NCBI RefSeq assembly: GCF_007954275.1
Contig: NZ_VOLT01000004.1
Location: 124,001-188,000, forward strand
Length of the DNA stretch: 64,000 nucleotides
Origin: Colwellia demingiae
Lineage (GTDB): Bacteria > Pseudomonadota > Gammaproteobacteria > Enterobacterales > Alteromonadaceae
Direction of reading: 5' to 3'
A program made the translations under genes and the position numbers. Positions 20,409-31,099 of this stretch are shown here, piece after piece. Position 1 is the stretch's first letter, and each line of letters opens with the position of its first letter. The notes beneath the pieces were generated by a model. That model was not told the DNA's origin. It was given only the letters and a program-made list of their open reading frames with translations, and ran no database searches.

Positions 20409-23090
20409 ATGTTTGGAAATTTGTTAACAAAAATGTTTGGTAGTCGAAATGATAGATTACTAAAACAAATGAGCAAAGAAGTAACTAAAATAAATGCACT
20501 TGAACCCGTATTAGAAGCGTTAAGTGATGAAGAATTAAAAGCCAAAACCACTGAGTTTAAAGAGCGATTTTCTCAAGGTGAAACAGTAGAACAATTGTTA
20601 GCTGAAGCTTTTGCTGTAGTAAGAGAAGCCAGTAAACGAGTGTTTGGTATGCGTCATTTTGATGTGCAAATGATTGGTGGCATGGTACTAAATGAAGGCA
20701 AAATTGCCGAAATGCGTACTGGTGAAGGTAAAACATTAACGGCAACTTTGCCGTCATACCTTAATGCGTTGACTGATAAAGGTGTTCACGTTATTACTGT
20801 CAATGATTACCTTGCTACTCGTGATGCAGATTGGAGTCGTCCTTTATTTGAATTTCTTGGATTAACTGTTGGCTGTAATGTTGCAGGAATGACAACTCAA
20901 GATAAACAAGCTGCATATCAATCTGATATCACTTACGGCACAAATAACGAATTTGGTTTTGACTATTTACGTGACAATATGGTGTTCTCACCGCAAGAGC
21001 GTTCTCAAAAGCCACTACACTTTGCCATTATAGATGAAGTTGATTCAATCCTAATTGACGAAGCTAGAACGCCACTGATTATTTCAGGTCAAGCTGAAGA
21101 TAGCTCTGCACTTTATAAGATAATTAATACTTTAGTACCTACGCTTGAACAGCAAGAAGAAGAAGATAAAGAAGGTGAAGAAAGCACGGGTGATTTCACT
21201 ATTGATGAAAAAGCCAAGCAAGTTTATTTAACAGAGCGTGGCCAAATTCATATTGAAGAGATTATGGTTGAAAAAGAGTTACTCACTGCAGGTGACACTT
21301 TATTTTCAGCAGCTAATATAACGTTATTACACCATGTTATGGCAGCACTTCGCGCTCATAAACTGTTTCAAAAAGATGTCGATTATATCGTAAAAGATGA
21401 CGAGATAGTCATTGTCGATGAGCATACAGGTCGAACGATGGAAGGTCGTCGTTGGTCTGAAGGTCTTCATCAGGCAGTTGAAGCAAAAGAAGGCGTTAAT
21501 ATTCAAAATGAAAATCAGACGCTAGCTTCTATCACCTTTCAAAACTATTTCAGAATTTATGAAAAATTGTCAGGTATGACCGGAACTGCGGATACTGAAG
21601 CTTTCGAATTCAATCATATCTATGGTCTAGAGACTGTTATTATTCCTACCAACCAGCCAATGGTTCGTAAGGATTTGTCTGATTTAATTTACTTAACGAC
21701 AGACGAAAAATTTGAAGCAATTTTAGCTGATATACAAGATTGTGTGAAACGCGGACAACCGGTGCTTGTCGGTACTATTGCGATTGAAACGTCAGAATTC
21801 TTATCTGATTTCTTGAAAAAAGCAAAAATTAAGCACAAAGTACTTAATGCTAAGTTTCATCAGCAAGAAGCTGAAATTGTCGCTGATGCAGGTAAAGAAA
21901 ATGCAGTAACAATAGCGACTAACATGGCTGGTCGTGGTACCGATATCGTTTTAGGAGGTAATTTAGATGCCACCATCGCGAAGTTAACTGATCCTAGTGA
22001 AGATGATATTGCTAAAGCTAAAGAACAGTGGAAAATTGACCATGATCGTGTGCTTGAGTTGGGTGGTTTACATATAGTCGCGACAGAACGTCATGAGTCT
22101 AGAAGAATTGATAATCAGCTTCGTGGACGTTCAGGTCGACAAGGTGATGAAGGTTCAACACGTTTTTACCTATCAATGGAAGATTCATTGATGCGTATAT
22201 TTGCCTCAGAACGTATTTCAAACATGATGCGTAAGTTAGGTATGGAAAAGGGTGAGGCTATTGAACACCCTTGGGTTACTCGTAGTATTGAAAATGCACA
22301 GCGTAAAGTTGAAGGTCGTAACTTTGATATGCGTAAGCAACTATTAGAATATGATGATGTTGCCAATGATCAACGTGGTGTTATCTATGAACAACGTAAT
22401 GAATTACTTGATAATGAAGAAATTGGTTCAGTCGTTGAAGCAATTCGCAGTGATGTCATTAATGGTGTAATTGAACAGCACATTCCACGTCAATCATTAG
22501 ACGAAATGTGGGATATACAAGGCCTTGAAGAACAATTGAAAGGTGAGTATTCAACTGAGTTAACTATCGCTAAATGGCTTGAAGACGATAGTAAACTTCA
22601 TGAAGAAAGTTTACGCGAAAAGATCATTACTGAATTTGAACAAGCTTATAAAGATAAAGAAGAAGCTGTTGGCGTTGATGTTTTACGACAGTTTGAAAAA
22701 GCAGTGATGTTGCAAAGCTTAGATTCACATTGGAAAGAACATTTATCAGCCATGGATCACCTACGTCAAGGTATCGGGTTGCGTGCTCATGCGCAAAAGA
22801 ATCCTAAACAAGAATTCAAACGTGAATCTTTTGAGTTATTTACTGAAATGTTAGATAACTTAAAGTATGACGTTGTAGGTATTTTATCTAAAGTACAAAT
22901 TCGTGCTGAGTCTGATGTGGAAGCGGTAGAAGAGCAGCATAGAAAGTCTGAAGAATTACCAATGGACTTCCAACACCAATCAGCATCAAATCCTAGTGAG
23001 CAAGCGCAAACTCCTCGTGTAGGTCGCAATGAACCTTGTCCATGTGGTTCAGGTAAAAAATATAAACAATGTCATGGCAAGCTTGCCTAG
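20409..23090 (+). CDS. secA: Preprotein translocase ATPase SecA
   Basis: SecA drives post-translational export through SecYEG. The protein has 893 residues. Walker A is [14 protein letters not shown] near residue 103, the DEAD-type motif is [18 protein letters not shown] near 206, [13 protein letters not shown] is near 390, and [12 protein letters not shown] is near 505. The C-terminus [16 protein letters not shown] is the zinc-binding SecB/lipid-binding tail. An acidic insert ([12 protein letters not shown]) is near residue 250. No SecM-like arrest ORF is visible in the 90 bp before it, so SecM-type regulation is not supported here. Confidence 0.98.
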   Translation: MFGNLLTKMFGSRNDRLLKQMSKEVTKINALEPVLEALSDEELKAKTTEFKERFSQGETVEQLLAEAFAVVREASKRVFGMRHFDVQMIGGMVLNEGKIAEMRTGEGKTLTATLPSYLNALTDKGVHVITVNDYLATRDADWSRPLFEFLGLTVGCNVAGMTTQDKQAAYQSDITYGTNNEFGFDYLRDNMVFSPQERSQKPLHFAIIDEVDSILIDEARTPLIISGQAEDSSALYKIINTLVPTLEQQEEEDKEGEESTGDFTIDEKAKQVYLTERGQIHIEEIMVEKELLTAGDTLFSAANITLLHHVMAALRAHKLFQKDVDYIVKDDEIVIVDEHTGRTMEGRRWSEGLHQAVEAKEGVNIQNENQTLASITFQNYFRIYEKLSGMTGTADTEAFEFNHIYGLETVIIPTNQPMVRKDLSDLIYLTTDEKFEAILADIQDCVKRGQPVLVGTIAIETSEFLSDFLKKAKIKHKVLNAKFHQQEAEIVADAGKENAVTIATNMAGRGTDIVLGGNLDATIAKLTDPSEDDIAKAKEQWKIDHDRVLELGGLHIVATERHESRRIDNQLRGRSGRQGDEGSTRFYLSMEDSLMRIFASERISNMMRKLGMEKGEAIEHPWVTRSIENAQRKVEGRNFDMRKQLLEYDDVANDQRGVIYEQRNELLDNEEIGSVVEAIRSDVINGVIEQHIPRQSLDEMWDIQGLEEQLKGEYSTELTIAKWLEDDSKLHEESLREKIITEFEQAYKDKEEAVGVDVLRQFEKAVMLQSLDSHWKEHLSAMDHLRQGIGLRAHAQKNPKQEFKRESFELFTEMLDNLKYDVVGILSKVQIRAESDVEAVEEQHRKSEELPMDFQHQSASNPSEQAQTPRVGRNEPCPCGSGKKYKQCHGKLA

Positions 23091-23114
23091 TAACTAGGTT
23101 CGTTGTCAATACAG

Positions 23115-23147
23115 AAAGCCAGTCGAATGACTGGCTTTTTTTATTTT
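23115..23147 (+). terminator. Intrinsic terminator of secA
   Basis: AAAGCCAGTC, loop GAAT, GACTGGCTTT, followed by a T-run. This is a perfect 10-bp stem 24 bases after the secA stop. Confidence 0.92.
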
Positions 23148-23172
23148 AGAGAGATTTTAGAGAAGTGAAGTT

Positions 23173-23607
23173 ATGAATAAAGTTGTGCACGTTGCGGTAG
23201 GAGTCATTACTAGGCCAAGTGATGATGTAGGTTGTCGATATTTCTTAACTAAACGACTAGAAAAGGCCCATCAAGGCGGAAAATGGGAGTTTCCAGGTGG
23301 TAAGGTGGAAAACAACGAAACAGTTGCTCAAGCACTTGCTAGGGAGCTTAAAGAGGAGGTGGCGATTGAGGTGTTATCTTGTCAACCATTCATTAAAATT
23401 GAGCATACATACCGAAGTAAAGAGGGAGACGGAAAAGGAGATAAGAGTGTTTGTTTAGACGTTTTTATCGTTGATAACTTTACCGGTGAACCAAGTGCAC
23501 AAGAGGGACAGGGGCAGGGCTGGTATACTTTGAATGAACTTGAGACGTTAGACTTTCCTAAAGCCAATAAAACCATTATTGATAAGCTCTTAGAAAAGCC
23601 TCTCTAA
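23173..23607 (+). CDS. mutT: Nudix hydrolase MutT (8-oxo-dGTP diphosphatase)
   Basis: MutT removes oxidised GTP/dGTP from the nucleotide pool. The 144-residue protein carries the Nudix box beginning GGKVENNETVAQALARELKE and continuing EVAI. The usual EExGU ending reads EEVAI, with Ala in place of the last Gly. The N-terminus VVHVAVGVITR and the segment GGKWEFPGGKVE are typical of MutT. Its position directly after secA and convergent with yacG matches other gammaproteobacteria. Substrate is inferred from family and context. Confidence 0.9.
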   Translation: MNKVVHVAVGVITRPSDDVGCRYFLTKRLEKAHQGGKWEFPGGKVENNETVAQALARELKEEVAIEVLSCQPFIKIEHTYRSKEGDGKGDKSVCLDVFIVDNFTGEPSAQEGQGQGWYTLNELETLDFPKANKTIIDKLLEKPL

Positions 23608-23634
23608 TGAAGGGCTTTCTAATGTGGGTATAGT

Positions 23635-23871
23635 TTATTCTGGCTCAACAAAAAATTTGTTGTTCAGTAAAAACTCATCTTCCATTGCATCCAGCATTTC
23701 TTCAGATAAAACAGTGTCAACTTGAATGTTTTGGCTGATCTTATGACTTTCTTCTGCCCATTCTCCGAGATCAATAAGCTGACAGCGTTTGCTACAGAAA
23801 GGTCTAAATTCGCTACTTGCTTGCCATACAACAGTTTTTTTACATTGTGGGCAAGGAACTTTTAAGGTCAT
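23635..23871 (-). CDS. yacG: DNA gyrase inhibitor YacG
   Basis: YacG is a small zinc protein that binds GyrB and inhibits gyrase in Escherichia coli. The 78-residue protein has the four zinc ligands Cys7, Cys10, Cys26 and Cys30 (CPQC and CSKRC), then [10 protein letters not shown] and an acidic C-terminus. Normally yacG follows coaE and zapD directly. Here it is separated from zapD by 373 bp that contain a palindromic repeat element, so co-transcription is doubtful. It is convergent with mutT, with only 27 bases between stops. Confidence 0.92.
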   Translation of the reverse strand: MTLKVPCPQCKKTVVWQASSEFRPFCSKRCQLIDLGEWAEESHKISQNIQVDTVLSEEMLDAMEDEFLLNNKFFVEPE

Positions 23872-23953
23872 GTTTGTATATTATTTAAATTTTAAAGTAT
23901 TGCTAATTATACACGAAAGCTAGTTGCATGGAATCATTTGTAGGTTGGCAGTG

Positions 23954-24224
23954 TATATACCCAAGCTACCTGATGATGCAAGTTTCAGCTGGAATTATAA
24001 ATGCCTTTAGGCAAGGCATTGATTGAAGAGAATAGTTATTCTATTGTCGAAATCAATAACGCAGTATAAAGCGTTTATAAAACAGCCCTGCGGGGACACC
24101 TGAGCAAACCATGTTCTTCGTTGCCTCCTTTTTTAAGGGAATAATCCTTATAAAAAGGAGGCGCCTTGATCATGAATCGCTCAAGTGTCCTGAAACACGC
24201 ATCTTCAAGTGGTTTGGGTATATA
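23954..24224 (+). repeat. Palindromic dispersed element, copy B (subfamily 2)
   Basis: This occupies the gap between zapD and yacG. The ends are TATATACCC and GGGTATATA. The terminal inverted repeats continue for about 34 bases with few mismatches, to GTTTCAG. Inside are a dyad ATTGATT ... AATCAAT (about 24020-24058) and a long hairpin, GCCTCCTTTTT ... AAAAAGGAGGC, at 24123-24162. Copies C (40321) and D (55051) match it along the whole length in the same orientation. No ORF is credible. Confidence 0.88.
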
Positions 24225-24244
24225 GAGCTGTAAAAAGTAATCAG

Positions 24245-24997
24245 CTAGCAGCGAGCTAATTGAAAGACAGTAGCTTGGTTAGCGTATCTGCGACCAGTAT
24301 GTTGACAAGGTAACATAAAGCGGATGGAGTAGCGGAACTTGTTGCCGCTGACTGTTGGATAATATGCAGCATCTTTAGCTAACTTTATTCGTAATAATAA
24401 AAGCCCTTCACCGTTGTCTTGATAAAAGCCACTATCCACTTCTATAGATTCAAACTCAGCACGAAGTCTAATAAACTTAAGCACTATTGCAAGAGCAGAT
24501 GATATATCACTTAATAGATTGAGCCATTGCTGAACTTCTTGTTTTATTTGTACTTGATCTTGATGAAGCCAAAAATGCAACTGTGGTAAATCAAAACTAG
24601 AACTTCCACCTTGAATGGCAAAACGTTGTTTTAAACAAGAAAGTAATTTATCTTCTTTTAATAGCCACCAAGTGGGTCGTGGTATTCTCAGGTGACTAAC
24701 TAATTTAACCGTTTCAGATAAATTCTTTTGAAGTGCACTGGTGTCTACGTCAGGAATTTTTGACCAAACAACAAGGTTCTGCTCTAGTTTCTCTAAATCT
24801 TTAATTAAATCACCACGGGTATCGTTCCGCTCTAAGGTATCTAATATGGAAAATAGCGCATTAAAAAAAACTTGGTGGCTAGTGAGTATACTGATATCAC
24901 CACTAAGGCATGAGTATGCCTGAGCGAAGAATTGCTCAAGTTTTAGGTAGTTTCGTATTCGCTCATTGAGCGGATGTTCATATAAGACCGTAGACAT
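24245..24997 (-). CDS. zapD: Cell division protein ZapD
   Basis: ZapD (YacF) binds the C-terminal peptide of FtsZ and bundles filaments. The 250-residue protein begins MSTVLYEHPLNERIRNYLKL, the conserved family N-terminus, and contains FFNALFSILDTLERNDTRGDLIKDLEKLE split over about residues 45-75 and FMLPCQHTGRRY near the C-terminus. It lies downstream of coaE, as is conserved. The next gene of the usual unit, yacG, is displaced by a repeat element. Confidence 0.95.
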   Translation of the reverse strand: MSTVLYEHPLNERIRNYLKLEQFFAQAYSCLSGDISILTSHQVFFNALFSILDTLERNDTRGDLIKDLEKLEQNLVVWSKIPDVDTSALQKNLSETVKLVSHLRIPRPTWWLLKEDKLLSCLKQRFAIQGGSSSFDLPQLHFWLHQDQVQIKQEVQQWLNLLSDISSALAIVLKFIRLRAEFESIEVDSGFYQDNGEGLLLLRIKLAKDAAYYPTVSGNKFRYSIRFMLPCQHTGRRYANQATVFQLARC

Positions 24998-25057
24998 ACA
25001 AAGTTTTGTAACCAGTTAACCAAAAATGTAAATAAAGAACTATTTCATTGTTGATTT

Positions 25058-25666
25058 TTAAACCATTTTTGTCAAGGTTAAATACTTTCTATCAAGTGAT
25101 AGAACGGCTTCTTTGATTTCTGATAAAGGGGAATCATCATTGTTAATAATATCATCGGCGGCGTTTACTCTGGTAGTACGGTTTGTTTGACTTGCTATTA
25201 TTGCTTTGATTTCTTGTGCTGAACTGCTATCTCGTACTAGGGTGCGTGTTATTTGAGTTGTTTCACTCACATCAACGATTAATACACGATCAACTAATTC
25301 AAGTAGGTCATTTTCAATGAGTAAAGGGGCAACTAAAATACAATATGGGCTTTTAGCTTCCTTAGTCTGCATCACAATATTAATGCGTATTAAGGGGTGT
25401 AATAACTTATTCAACCAAAGCTTATCAGCTTTATTGCTAAAAATTCGACTTCGTAATAAGGCTCTATTGAGGTGACCATCAGCTTGAATATAGTCATCAC
25501 CGAAGTGCTTGGCAATTGCTTTCAATGCAGGGCTGTTAACCGCAACAACTTCTCTAGCAATAATATCAGCATCAATAATTTCAACACCCAATGCTAGAAA
25601 GTAATTGGTAATTGTGGTTTTACCACTACCTATTCCGCCAGTAAGACCAATAACTAGTTTAGACAT
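25058..25666 (-). CDS. coaE: Dephospho-CoA kinase CoaE
   Basis: CoaE phosphorylates dephospho-CoA in the last step of coenzyme A synthesis. The 202-residue protein has the P-loop GLTGGIGSGKTT at residues 7-18, GVEIIDADIIAREVV near 29, LLHPLIR near 87 and VAPLLIEND near 111, all typical. It follows pilD on the minus strand with a 51-bp spacer, the conserved pilD-coaE-zapD order of gammaproteobacteria. Confidence 0.97.
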   Translation of the reverse strand: MSKLVIGLTGGIGSGKTTITNYFLALGVEIIDADIIAREVVAVNSPALKAIAKHFGDDYIQADGHLNRALLRSRIFSNKADKLWLNKLLHPLIRINIVMQTKEAKSPYCILVAPLLIENDLLELVDRVLIVDVSETTQITRTLVRDSSSAQEIKAIIASQTNRTTRVNAADDIINNDDSPLSEIKEAVLSLDRKYLTLTKMV

Positions 25667-25717
25667 AATTAAAATAGCTCAGAGATATTGAGAGTAAGTT
25701 TTCACTCAACTTGTGAA

Positions 25718-26638
25718 TTAAAGAAGCTTCTGTAAGTACCATGACCAAATACCATCACCCCATAATAAAGTGATCCAACCAGCCACCGCTAAATATGGGC
25801 CAAAAGGGATGCCTTGTTCTCTTTGATGGTTTTTGAATAGCATTAAAGTAATACCAACAATTGCGCCAACAACTGATGCCATTAAAATAAGAACAGGTAG
25901 TAATTGCCAACCAATCCAGGCACCAAAAACAGCGAACAATTTAAAGTCGCCATAACCCATGCCCTCTTTACCTGTTATTACTTTAAACAGCCAAAAGACA
26001 GAAAATAGGCTCATATAACCAACAACTGCGCCAATAACAGCATCGGTTAATGGGACAAAAGTCGCGTTTATATTTATCAGTAAACCTAACCATAAAAGTG
26101 GCAGTGTAATTTGATCAGGTAATAACATGTGATCAAAATCTATCATGGTAAGTGTAATCAAACACCAAGTGAGTAACAAAACCCACAGTGTAGATATTGT
26201 TGCCCCAAAATGCTGAGCAACAATAAGACTTAGTAACATGGTAGAAAGTTCAATTATGGGATAACGAGCCGAAATTTTATTAGTACACTGACTACATTTT
26301 CCCTTTAGAAATAACCAACTTAATACAGGGACATTTTCATAAAAGCGAATTTTATGATCACAGTTGGGGCAGGTAGAGTCAGGTTTAGATAAGGTGATTT
26401 TAGTAAGTTTTTTTGCTTTAACATTAGCAACTTCTTCAGCTAGAAACTCTCGACAGTCATGATACCAGACATATTCCATCATTTTAGGGGTACGATAAAT
26501 GACAACATTAAGAAAGCTACCTATGATCAATGAAATTAGGGCAACCGCAATATAGAAGAAGGTAGGGGATTGAATGAATAACTGGGATAAGTGGTCGAAA
26601 AAAGATACAAAATTAGTATATAACAAAGTGGCTTCCAT
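25718..26638 (-). CDS. pilD: Type IV prepilin peptidase/methyltransferase PilD
   Basis: PilD cleaves and N-methylates type IV prepilins and type II secretion pseudopilins at the inner membrane. The 306-residue protein has about seven or eight transmembrane segments. Two CxxC pairs (CPNC and CSQC, roughly residues 90-120) mark the zinc-binding cytoplasmic loop. The aspartyl-protease residues lie in DFDHMLLPDQ and in GMGYGDFKLF (the GxGD motif). It is the last pil gene of the pilABCD block. Its substrate PilA, with a matching cleavage site, is encoded at 30.1-30.6 kb. Confidence 0.96.
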   Translation of the reverse strand: MEATLLYTNFVSFFDHLSQLFIQSPTFFYIAVALISLIIGSFLNVVIYRTPKMMEYVWYHDCREFLAEEVANVKAKKLTKITLSKPDSTCPNCDHKIRFYENVPVLSWLFLKGKCSQCTNKISARYPIIELSTMLLSLIVAQHFGATISTLWVLLLTWCLITLTMIDFDHMLLPDQITLPLLWLGLLININATFVPLTDAVIGAVVGYMSLFSVFWLFKVITGKEGMGYGDFKLFAVFGAWIGWQLLPVLILMASVVGAIVGITLMLFKNHQREQGIPFGPYLAVAGWITLLWGDGIWSWYLQKLL

Positions 26639-26737
26639 GTTTAAAACTGAAGAGATAGATGAATAAATTTAGTAACATTAAAATGGAGCAGCATAAAGAT
26701 AGTACTGCTCCATTTGTATATACAAATATGTATCGGT

Positions 26738-27994
26738 TTATACAATTTTCCCTATCTCAAATATTGGTAAGTACATTGCGATGATAAGGCCACCAATAAC
26801 AACACCTAATACAGCCATAATCATAGGCTCTAAAAGAGCGGTTAAACCATCTACCGCATCATCAACTTGTTGCTCATAGACATTGGCCACTTTCGATAAC
26901 ATATCATCAACAGCACCAGACTCCTCTCCAATAGCCACCATTTGAATAACCATATCAGGAAATATGTTACAGTTACGCATAGCTAAATTCATCTGCATAC
27001 CAGAAGATACCTCAGCTTTTACTTCTAATATAGCATCACGAAATACAGCATTACCAGAGGCTCCTGCGGCAGAATCTAAAGCATCAATTAGCGGAACACC
27101 GGCGGCAAAAGTTGTAGATAATGTTCTTGCGTAGCGAGCAACTGCTGCTTTTTCTAATAAATCACCAATAACAGGTATCTTTAATATATTTTTATCTACA
27201 TTGTCACGAAACTTAATACTGTTTCTATGGGCTCTTTTAAATAAGAAAAATGCCAAATAAATGCCAGCTAAACCAAAATACCAATAGGCCTGCATAAACT
27301 CAGATAGTGCAATTACCATTAAAGTAAATCCAGGGAGTTCAGCGCCAAAACTTGCAAATATCTCCTGGAAAACAGGTACAACAAAGATAAGTAGTATTGA
27401 TGTTACGATAAAGGCAATAACTAATACTGCTATAGGGTAGGTCATCGCTTTTTTTATTTTACTCTTTAATGCTTCTGCTTTTTCTTTGTAGGTAGCAATT
27501 CGGGCATAAATGGTTTCTAAAGCACCTGACTGTTCACCGGAGGCCACCAAATCGCAATACAGATCGTCAAAATACAGCGGGTGATCACGTAAGCAGTCTG
27601 ATAAAGGGATACCTGAAGAAAGTTTGTTACCAATATCTCCAAGAAGCTTACGCATTTTACCGTTATCATGACCAGAGCCAATCATTTGGATTGTTTGTAC
27701 TAAGGGAACACCTGCACCTAACATGGTAGAAATTTGACGAGTAATATTAGCAATGTCGGCAGGGGTTATTGGTTTGTCGCCACCTAAACCAAACAAAGCT
27801 TTAGGTTTTTTCTTAACTCGACTTGGTGTTATACCTTGCTTCCGTAATTGTGATTTTAGTTCAATAACATTATTAGCAGGGAGTTCACCATTAATTTTTT
27901 TTCCTTTACGGTTAACTCCGTGCCAAACAAAGATATCTTGCTCTTTAATTTTAGATTTATCTTTAGCTGATTTCTTTTTTGTTGTGATAGCCAT
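26738..27994 (-). CDS. pilC: Type IV pilus inner-membrane platform protein PilC
   Basis: PilC is the GspF-family platform protein that couples the PilB motor to pilin assembly. The protein has 418 residues with a basic N-terminus, two repeated GspF domains, and transmembrane segments near residues 170-220 and 385-410. TRQISTMLGAGVPLVQTIQ and the second-repeat ARTLSTTFAAGVPLIDAL are family motifs. The ATG at 27994 has AAGG six bases upstream and gives MAITTKKK, so it is preferred to the in-frame codon eight residues earlier. Confidence 0.95.
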   Translation of the reverse strand: MAITTKKKSAKDKSKIKEQDIFVWHGVNRKGKKINGELPANNVIELKSQLRKQGITPSRVKKKPKALFGLGGDKPITPADIANITRQISTMLGAGVPLVQTIQMIGSGHDNGKMRKLLGDIGNKLSSGIPLSDCLRDHPLYFDDLYCDLVASGEQSGALETIYARIATYKEKAEALKSKIKKAMTYPIAVLVIAFIVTSILLIFVVPVFQEIFASFGAELPGFTLMVIALSEFMQAYWYFGLAGIYLAFFLFKRAHRNSIKFRDNVDKNILKIPVIGDLLEKAAVARYARTLSTTFAAGVPLIDALDSAAGASGNAVFRDAILEVKAEVSSGMQMNLAMRNCNIFPDMVIQMVAIGEESGAVDDMLSKVANVYEQQVDDAVDGLTALLEPMIMAVLGVVIGGLIIAMYLPIFEIGKIV

Positions 27995-28112
27995 AGTTAA
28001 CCTTGGTCCATGAATCACTTTACTCTCGCCTTAACATTGAAGCAGGTAAAGTATTATCTATTAAATAGGTGAATTATTTCTTTAAGTATAAACAAGTTAC
28101 CCGAAAGTCACT

Positions 28113-29813
28113 TTATGCGCTAGTTACTCGGTTAATTTCTTTTAAACTTGTCATACCGCTCATTGCTTTTAATAAACCTGATTGACGCAAGTTGTTATAC
28201 CCCTCCTTTTGACATTGCTTTGCTATATCAAGAGAGTTGCCACCTTCCATGATAATAGAAGCAATAGTAGGGCTAATTTTGATAACTTCGTAAATGCCAA
28301 CACGACCTTTATACCCTCCTGTGCAATGAGTACAGCCTACTGGTTTAAATAATTTAATTTCAGCTAATTTATCGGCAGGAAAACCTTGCTCGGCTAATTG
28401 CATTTCTGATAAAGGCTCTTCTTCTTTACACTGTGGACATAAACGTCTGGCAAGTCGCTGTGCAATAATAATCGAAACAGAGCTAGCGACGTTATAAGAA
28501 GGCACACCCATATTGAGTAAACGGGTCAGTGTCTCTGCAGCTGAGTTAGTATGTAGAGTTGATAACACCAGATGGCCAGTTTGCGCGGCTTTTATTGATA
28601 TTTCAGCCGTTTCTAAATCACGAATTTCACCTACCATGACTATATCGGGATCTTGTCGTAAGAACGAACGCAATGCACTAGGAAACGTTAATCCTGCGCG
28701 ATTATTAATTTGTACTTGGTTAATGCCTTCAAGGTTTATTTCGACCGGGTCTTCCGCAGTAGATATATTTCTTTCTTGGGTATTAAGAATGTTTAAACCA
28801 GTATACAAGGATACTGTTTTACCTGAGCCGGTCGGACCGGTAACTAAAATCATACCTTGCGGCTGTTCTAATGCTTCCATATATATTTTTTTCTGCTCTG
28901 CCTCGTAACCGAGCATATCAATACCGAGCATAGCACTGGAAGAATCCAGTATACGCATTACGACTTTTTCACCCCACATTGTGGGTAAAGTACTGACACG
29001 AAAATCAATCGACTTCTTCTTGGATAGTGCCAATTTAATTCGACCATCTTGTGGCACGCGACGTTCGGCAATATCCAATTTAGACATCACCTTAAAACGG
29101 GCTGCCATTCTTGAAGAGAGGCTTACCGGCGGCCTAGCTATTTCAGATAAAATGCCATCAATACGAAAGCGAATACGAAATGACTTTTCATAAGGCTCAA
29201 AATGTAAATCAGAAGCACCTTTTTTTATAGCATCAAGTAATATTTTATTGATGAAAACAACAATAGGTGCATCATCTTCACCGTTAGCATTATCTTCTTC
29301 TTTTTTTGACTCTTGAACATCGATACCTGCTAACTCATCTGCATCGATATCACTTATATCTAGTGCACTACTTTCATCTTCAAGTACTTTTTCAATACAA
29401 GTTTGCAGGCTTTTTTCGTCACACAATACTAGCTCTGTGCTGTAACCGGTATTAAACTGTATTTCTTCTAAAGCATCTAAATTAGTGGGATCTGACATAG
29501 CAACAAAAAGTACTTTGCCACGTAAATAAAGGGGTAAGGCATTATGTTTAATGATCAGCTTTTCATTACGAACACCATCAGGTACTAGGCTAGTATCAAA
29601 GTTGGATAACTGAATCTGAGGGTAGCCAAAACTTTTAGAAAGTACTTTCGCTATACTATTACCATCAATACTTTTGCTTTCAACCAAAAAACGAATGAAA
29701 GGTATATTTTGGCCGACGAAGTCAGTCGAAATATCATCTATTGATTCTAAAGGAATAAGGTTCTGTTTTGATAGTGCAGATAGCAGACTAGCTTGCTGGT
29801 GATTTCCTTTCAT
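28113..29813 (-). CDS. pilB: Type IV pilus extension ATPase PilB
   Basis: PilB is the hexameric GspE-family ATPase that powers pilus extension. The protein has 566 residues with an N-terminal GspE_N domain, the Walker A motif [14 protein letters not shown] near residue 330, the Asp box [10 protein letters not shown], the Walker B region [12 protein letters not shown] near 392, and a zinc tetracysteine site (CPQC and CTHC) near 460-490. It lies between pilA and pilC. The 297-bp gap to pilA contains pilA's terminator, so pilBCD probably has its own promoter. Confidence 0.96.
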   Translation of the reverse strand: MKGNHQQASLLSALSKQNLIPLESIDDISTDFVGQNIPFIRFLVESKSIDGNSIAKVLSKSFGYPQIQLSNFDTSLVPDGVRNEKLIIKHNALPLYLRGKVLFVAMSDPTNLDALEEIQFNTGYSTELVLCDEKSLQTCIEKVLEDESSALDISDIDADELAGIDVQESKKEEDNANGEDDAPIVVFINKILLDAIKKGASDLHFEPYEKSFRIRFRIDGILSEIARPPVSLSSRMAARFKVMSKLDIAERRVPQDGRIKLALSKKKSIDFRVSTLPTMWGEKVVMRILDSSSAMLGIDMLGYEAEQKKIYMEALEQPQGMILVTGPTGSGKTVSLYTGLNILNTQERNISTAEDPVEINLEGINQVQINNRAGLTFPSALRSFLRQDPDIVMVGEIRDLETAEISIKAAQTGHLVLSTLHTNSAAETLTRLLNMGVPSYNVASSVSIIIAQRLARRLCPQCKEEEPLSEMQLAEQGFPADKLAEIKLFKPVGCTHCTGGYKGRVGIYEVIKISPTIASIIMEGGNSLDIAKQCQKEGYNNLRQSGLLKAMSGMTSLKEINRVTSA

Positions 29814-30023
29814 ACTTTTAGCGGTTACCTTTTGAGAAAAAAATAGGCTTAATAATTTCAGTGTAACTTATAACGGTGTAATTGCATAAAGAGATTTAAA
29901 GCAAAGTAATAATTTCATTCACAAAAGTATGGTTGAAGTAAAAAAATAATTTATGTAAAGCAATTATCGCTTTATTCTAGCTAAAAACTAAGCAGCAGTT
30001 AACATGCTTACAGAATGTTTAGA

Positions 30024-30050
30024 CAATAAAAAAGCTCCCGAAGGAGCTTT
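30024..30050 (-). terminator. Intrinsic terminator of pilA
   Basis: On the minus strand AAAGCTCC, loop TTCG, GGAGCTTT is followed by a T-run. A second imperfect hairpin, GGGTCA-AATATT with AATATT-C-TGACCC (30059-30094), lies between it and the pilA stop at 30111. Efficient termination here fits high pilin mRNA relative to pilBCD. Confidence 0.85.
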
Positions 30051-30110
30051 ATATTAGTGGGTCAAATATTGAGTGTTAGCAAATATTCTGACCCTATGTC
30101 TTAGTATTTA

Positions 30111-30602
30111 TTAACAAAGAGCTTCAGCTACACATGTACCTGATACGGTCCACTTTGCAGCGCCGCCGGCGGCTTGCTCAGCTGTTAGGATGTAGGTTAG
30201 GGCTTGAGCTCCTGCAAATTCAGCAGAAGATTTACCTGTAACGATAACATCACCGTTAGGTACAACTGTTTCAGGGGTATTGACATCATTATCAAGATCT
30301 TCGGTCTCTAATGTTACTATAACACTATCAACATATCGACCGTTTGCCCAACCAGTTACAATGCTTGAGTTAACATCAGTTAATACAGCACAGCCAGTAC
30401 CTGATTGGATACAGATAACCACGGCTGACTTAGCCGAAGAAGTAGCAATCACTACTTCAGAAAATTTAGCTTTCTCTGTATAGGTCTGATAAGCAGGCAA
30501 CGCAACTGCTGCCAAAATACCGATAATCGCTACCACGATCATTAATTCAATTAACGTAAAACCTTTCTGTGCACTTTTTTTCATATTTTGTAAGTTTTTC
30601 AT
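30111..30602 (-). CDS. pilA: Type IV major pilin PilA (prepilin)
   Basis: A type IVa prepilin of 163 residues. The class III leader ends at Gly14 (SAQKG), followed by the mature N-terminus [20 protein letters not shown] with Glu at mature position 5. This is the PilD cleavage and N-methylation signature. Four cysteines are visible (VVIC, GTGC, GTC and a terminal C); the last pair could form the C-terminal disulfide loop. GGAAG lies eight bases before the ATG. Met7 (MKKSAQKG) is an alternative start. The globular half is acidic and would be expected to vary between strains. Confidence 0.95.
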   Translation of the reverse strand: MKNLQNMKKSAQKGFTLIELMIVVAIIGILAAVALPAYQTYTEKAKFSEVVIATSSAKSAVVICIQSGTGCAVLTDVNSSIVTGWANGRYVDSVIVTLETEDLDNDVNTPETVVPNGDVIVTGKSSAEFAGAQALTYILTAEQAAGGAAKWTVSGTCVAEALC

Positions 30603-31063
30603 ATTTATACTTCCATTTAGTTTTTACGGGGGCTGGCTTCATACTGCGACAAAATTTAATAAATGTAAAACTTTGTTGCGACTTTTTTTATTTTTATTTC
30701 TGGTCAACCACTAGGTGGTTGTTTTATAATCTATTGTTAACTGAATATTAACTTTTTTTGAAGTATTGGCCTCTGTTACCACAAATCACGCTAAGATTTT
30801 CTAATATCAATGCCAGCTCCTCGTTTATCAGCAATAGCATCACTACTTAATAAGCACTAAAGGCCGTTAAAAGGTGTTGATTTATAGCTAAATAAATAGC
30901 TGCTTTTGTACTGTATTATATCTTGCACCTTTAATAAGACCGAAGTGTGGTTAACATCAGTTAAGCTCTTATGGATACCACGATAAAAATAAATAGATTA
31001 TGGGTAATAAATAGTAAAATGGCACTGAATTCAAAAAATTAACTATTTATTCAACAAATATAG
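30603..31063. other. Intergenic region between pilA and rplM promoter
   Basis: I see no gene, tRNA or element of the TATACCC family in this 461-bp stretch. It holds a perfect dyad, CAACCAC-TAG-GTGGTTG (near 30704-30720), A/T-rich tracts, and a spaced inverted repeat AAAGGTG ... CACCTTT (about 30872-30936). It should contain the minus-strand pilA promoter, but no convincing sigma70 or sigma54 (TGGCAC-N5-TTGC) match was found. Confidence 0.4.
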
Positions 31064-31092
31064 GTGATTTTAGCTAATTCTTTCTGTATAAT
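31064..31092 (+). promoter_or_regulatory. Promoter of rplM-rpsI
   Basis: A perfect -10 TATAAT (31087-31092) is followed by a GC-rich discriminator (CCGCGCTCCC), typical of growth-rate- and ppGpp-controlled ribosomal promoters. The -35 (GTGATT, 17-base spacing) is weak. Confidence 0.65.
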
Positions 31093-31099
31093 CCGCGCT

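Noticed and set aside
30603-31063. A tRNA or small RNA gene upstream of pilA
   Set aside because: No T-arm (GTTC-A-A-TCC) or cloverleaf was found. Only short dyads are present.
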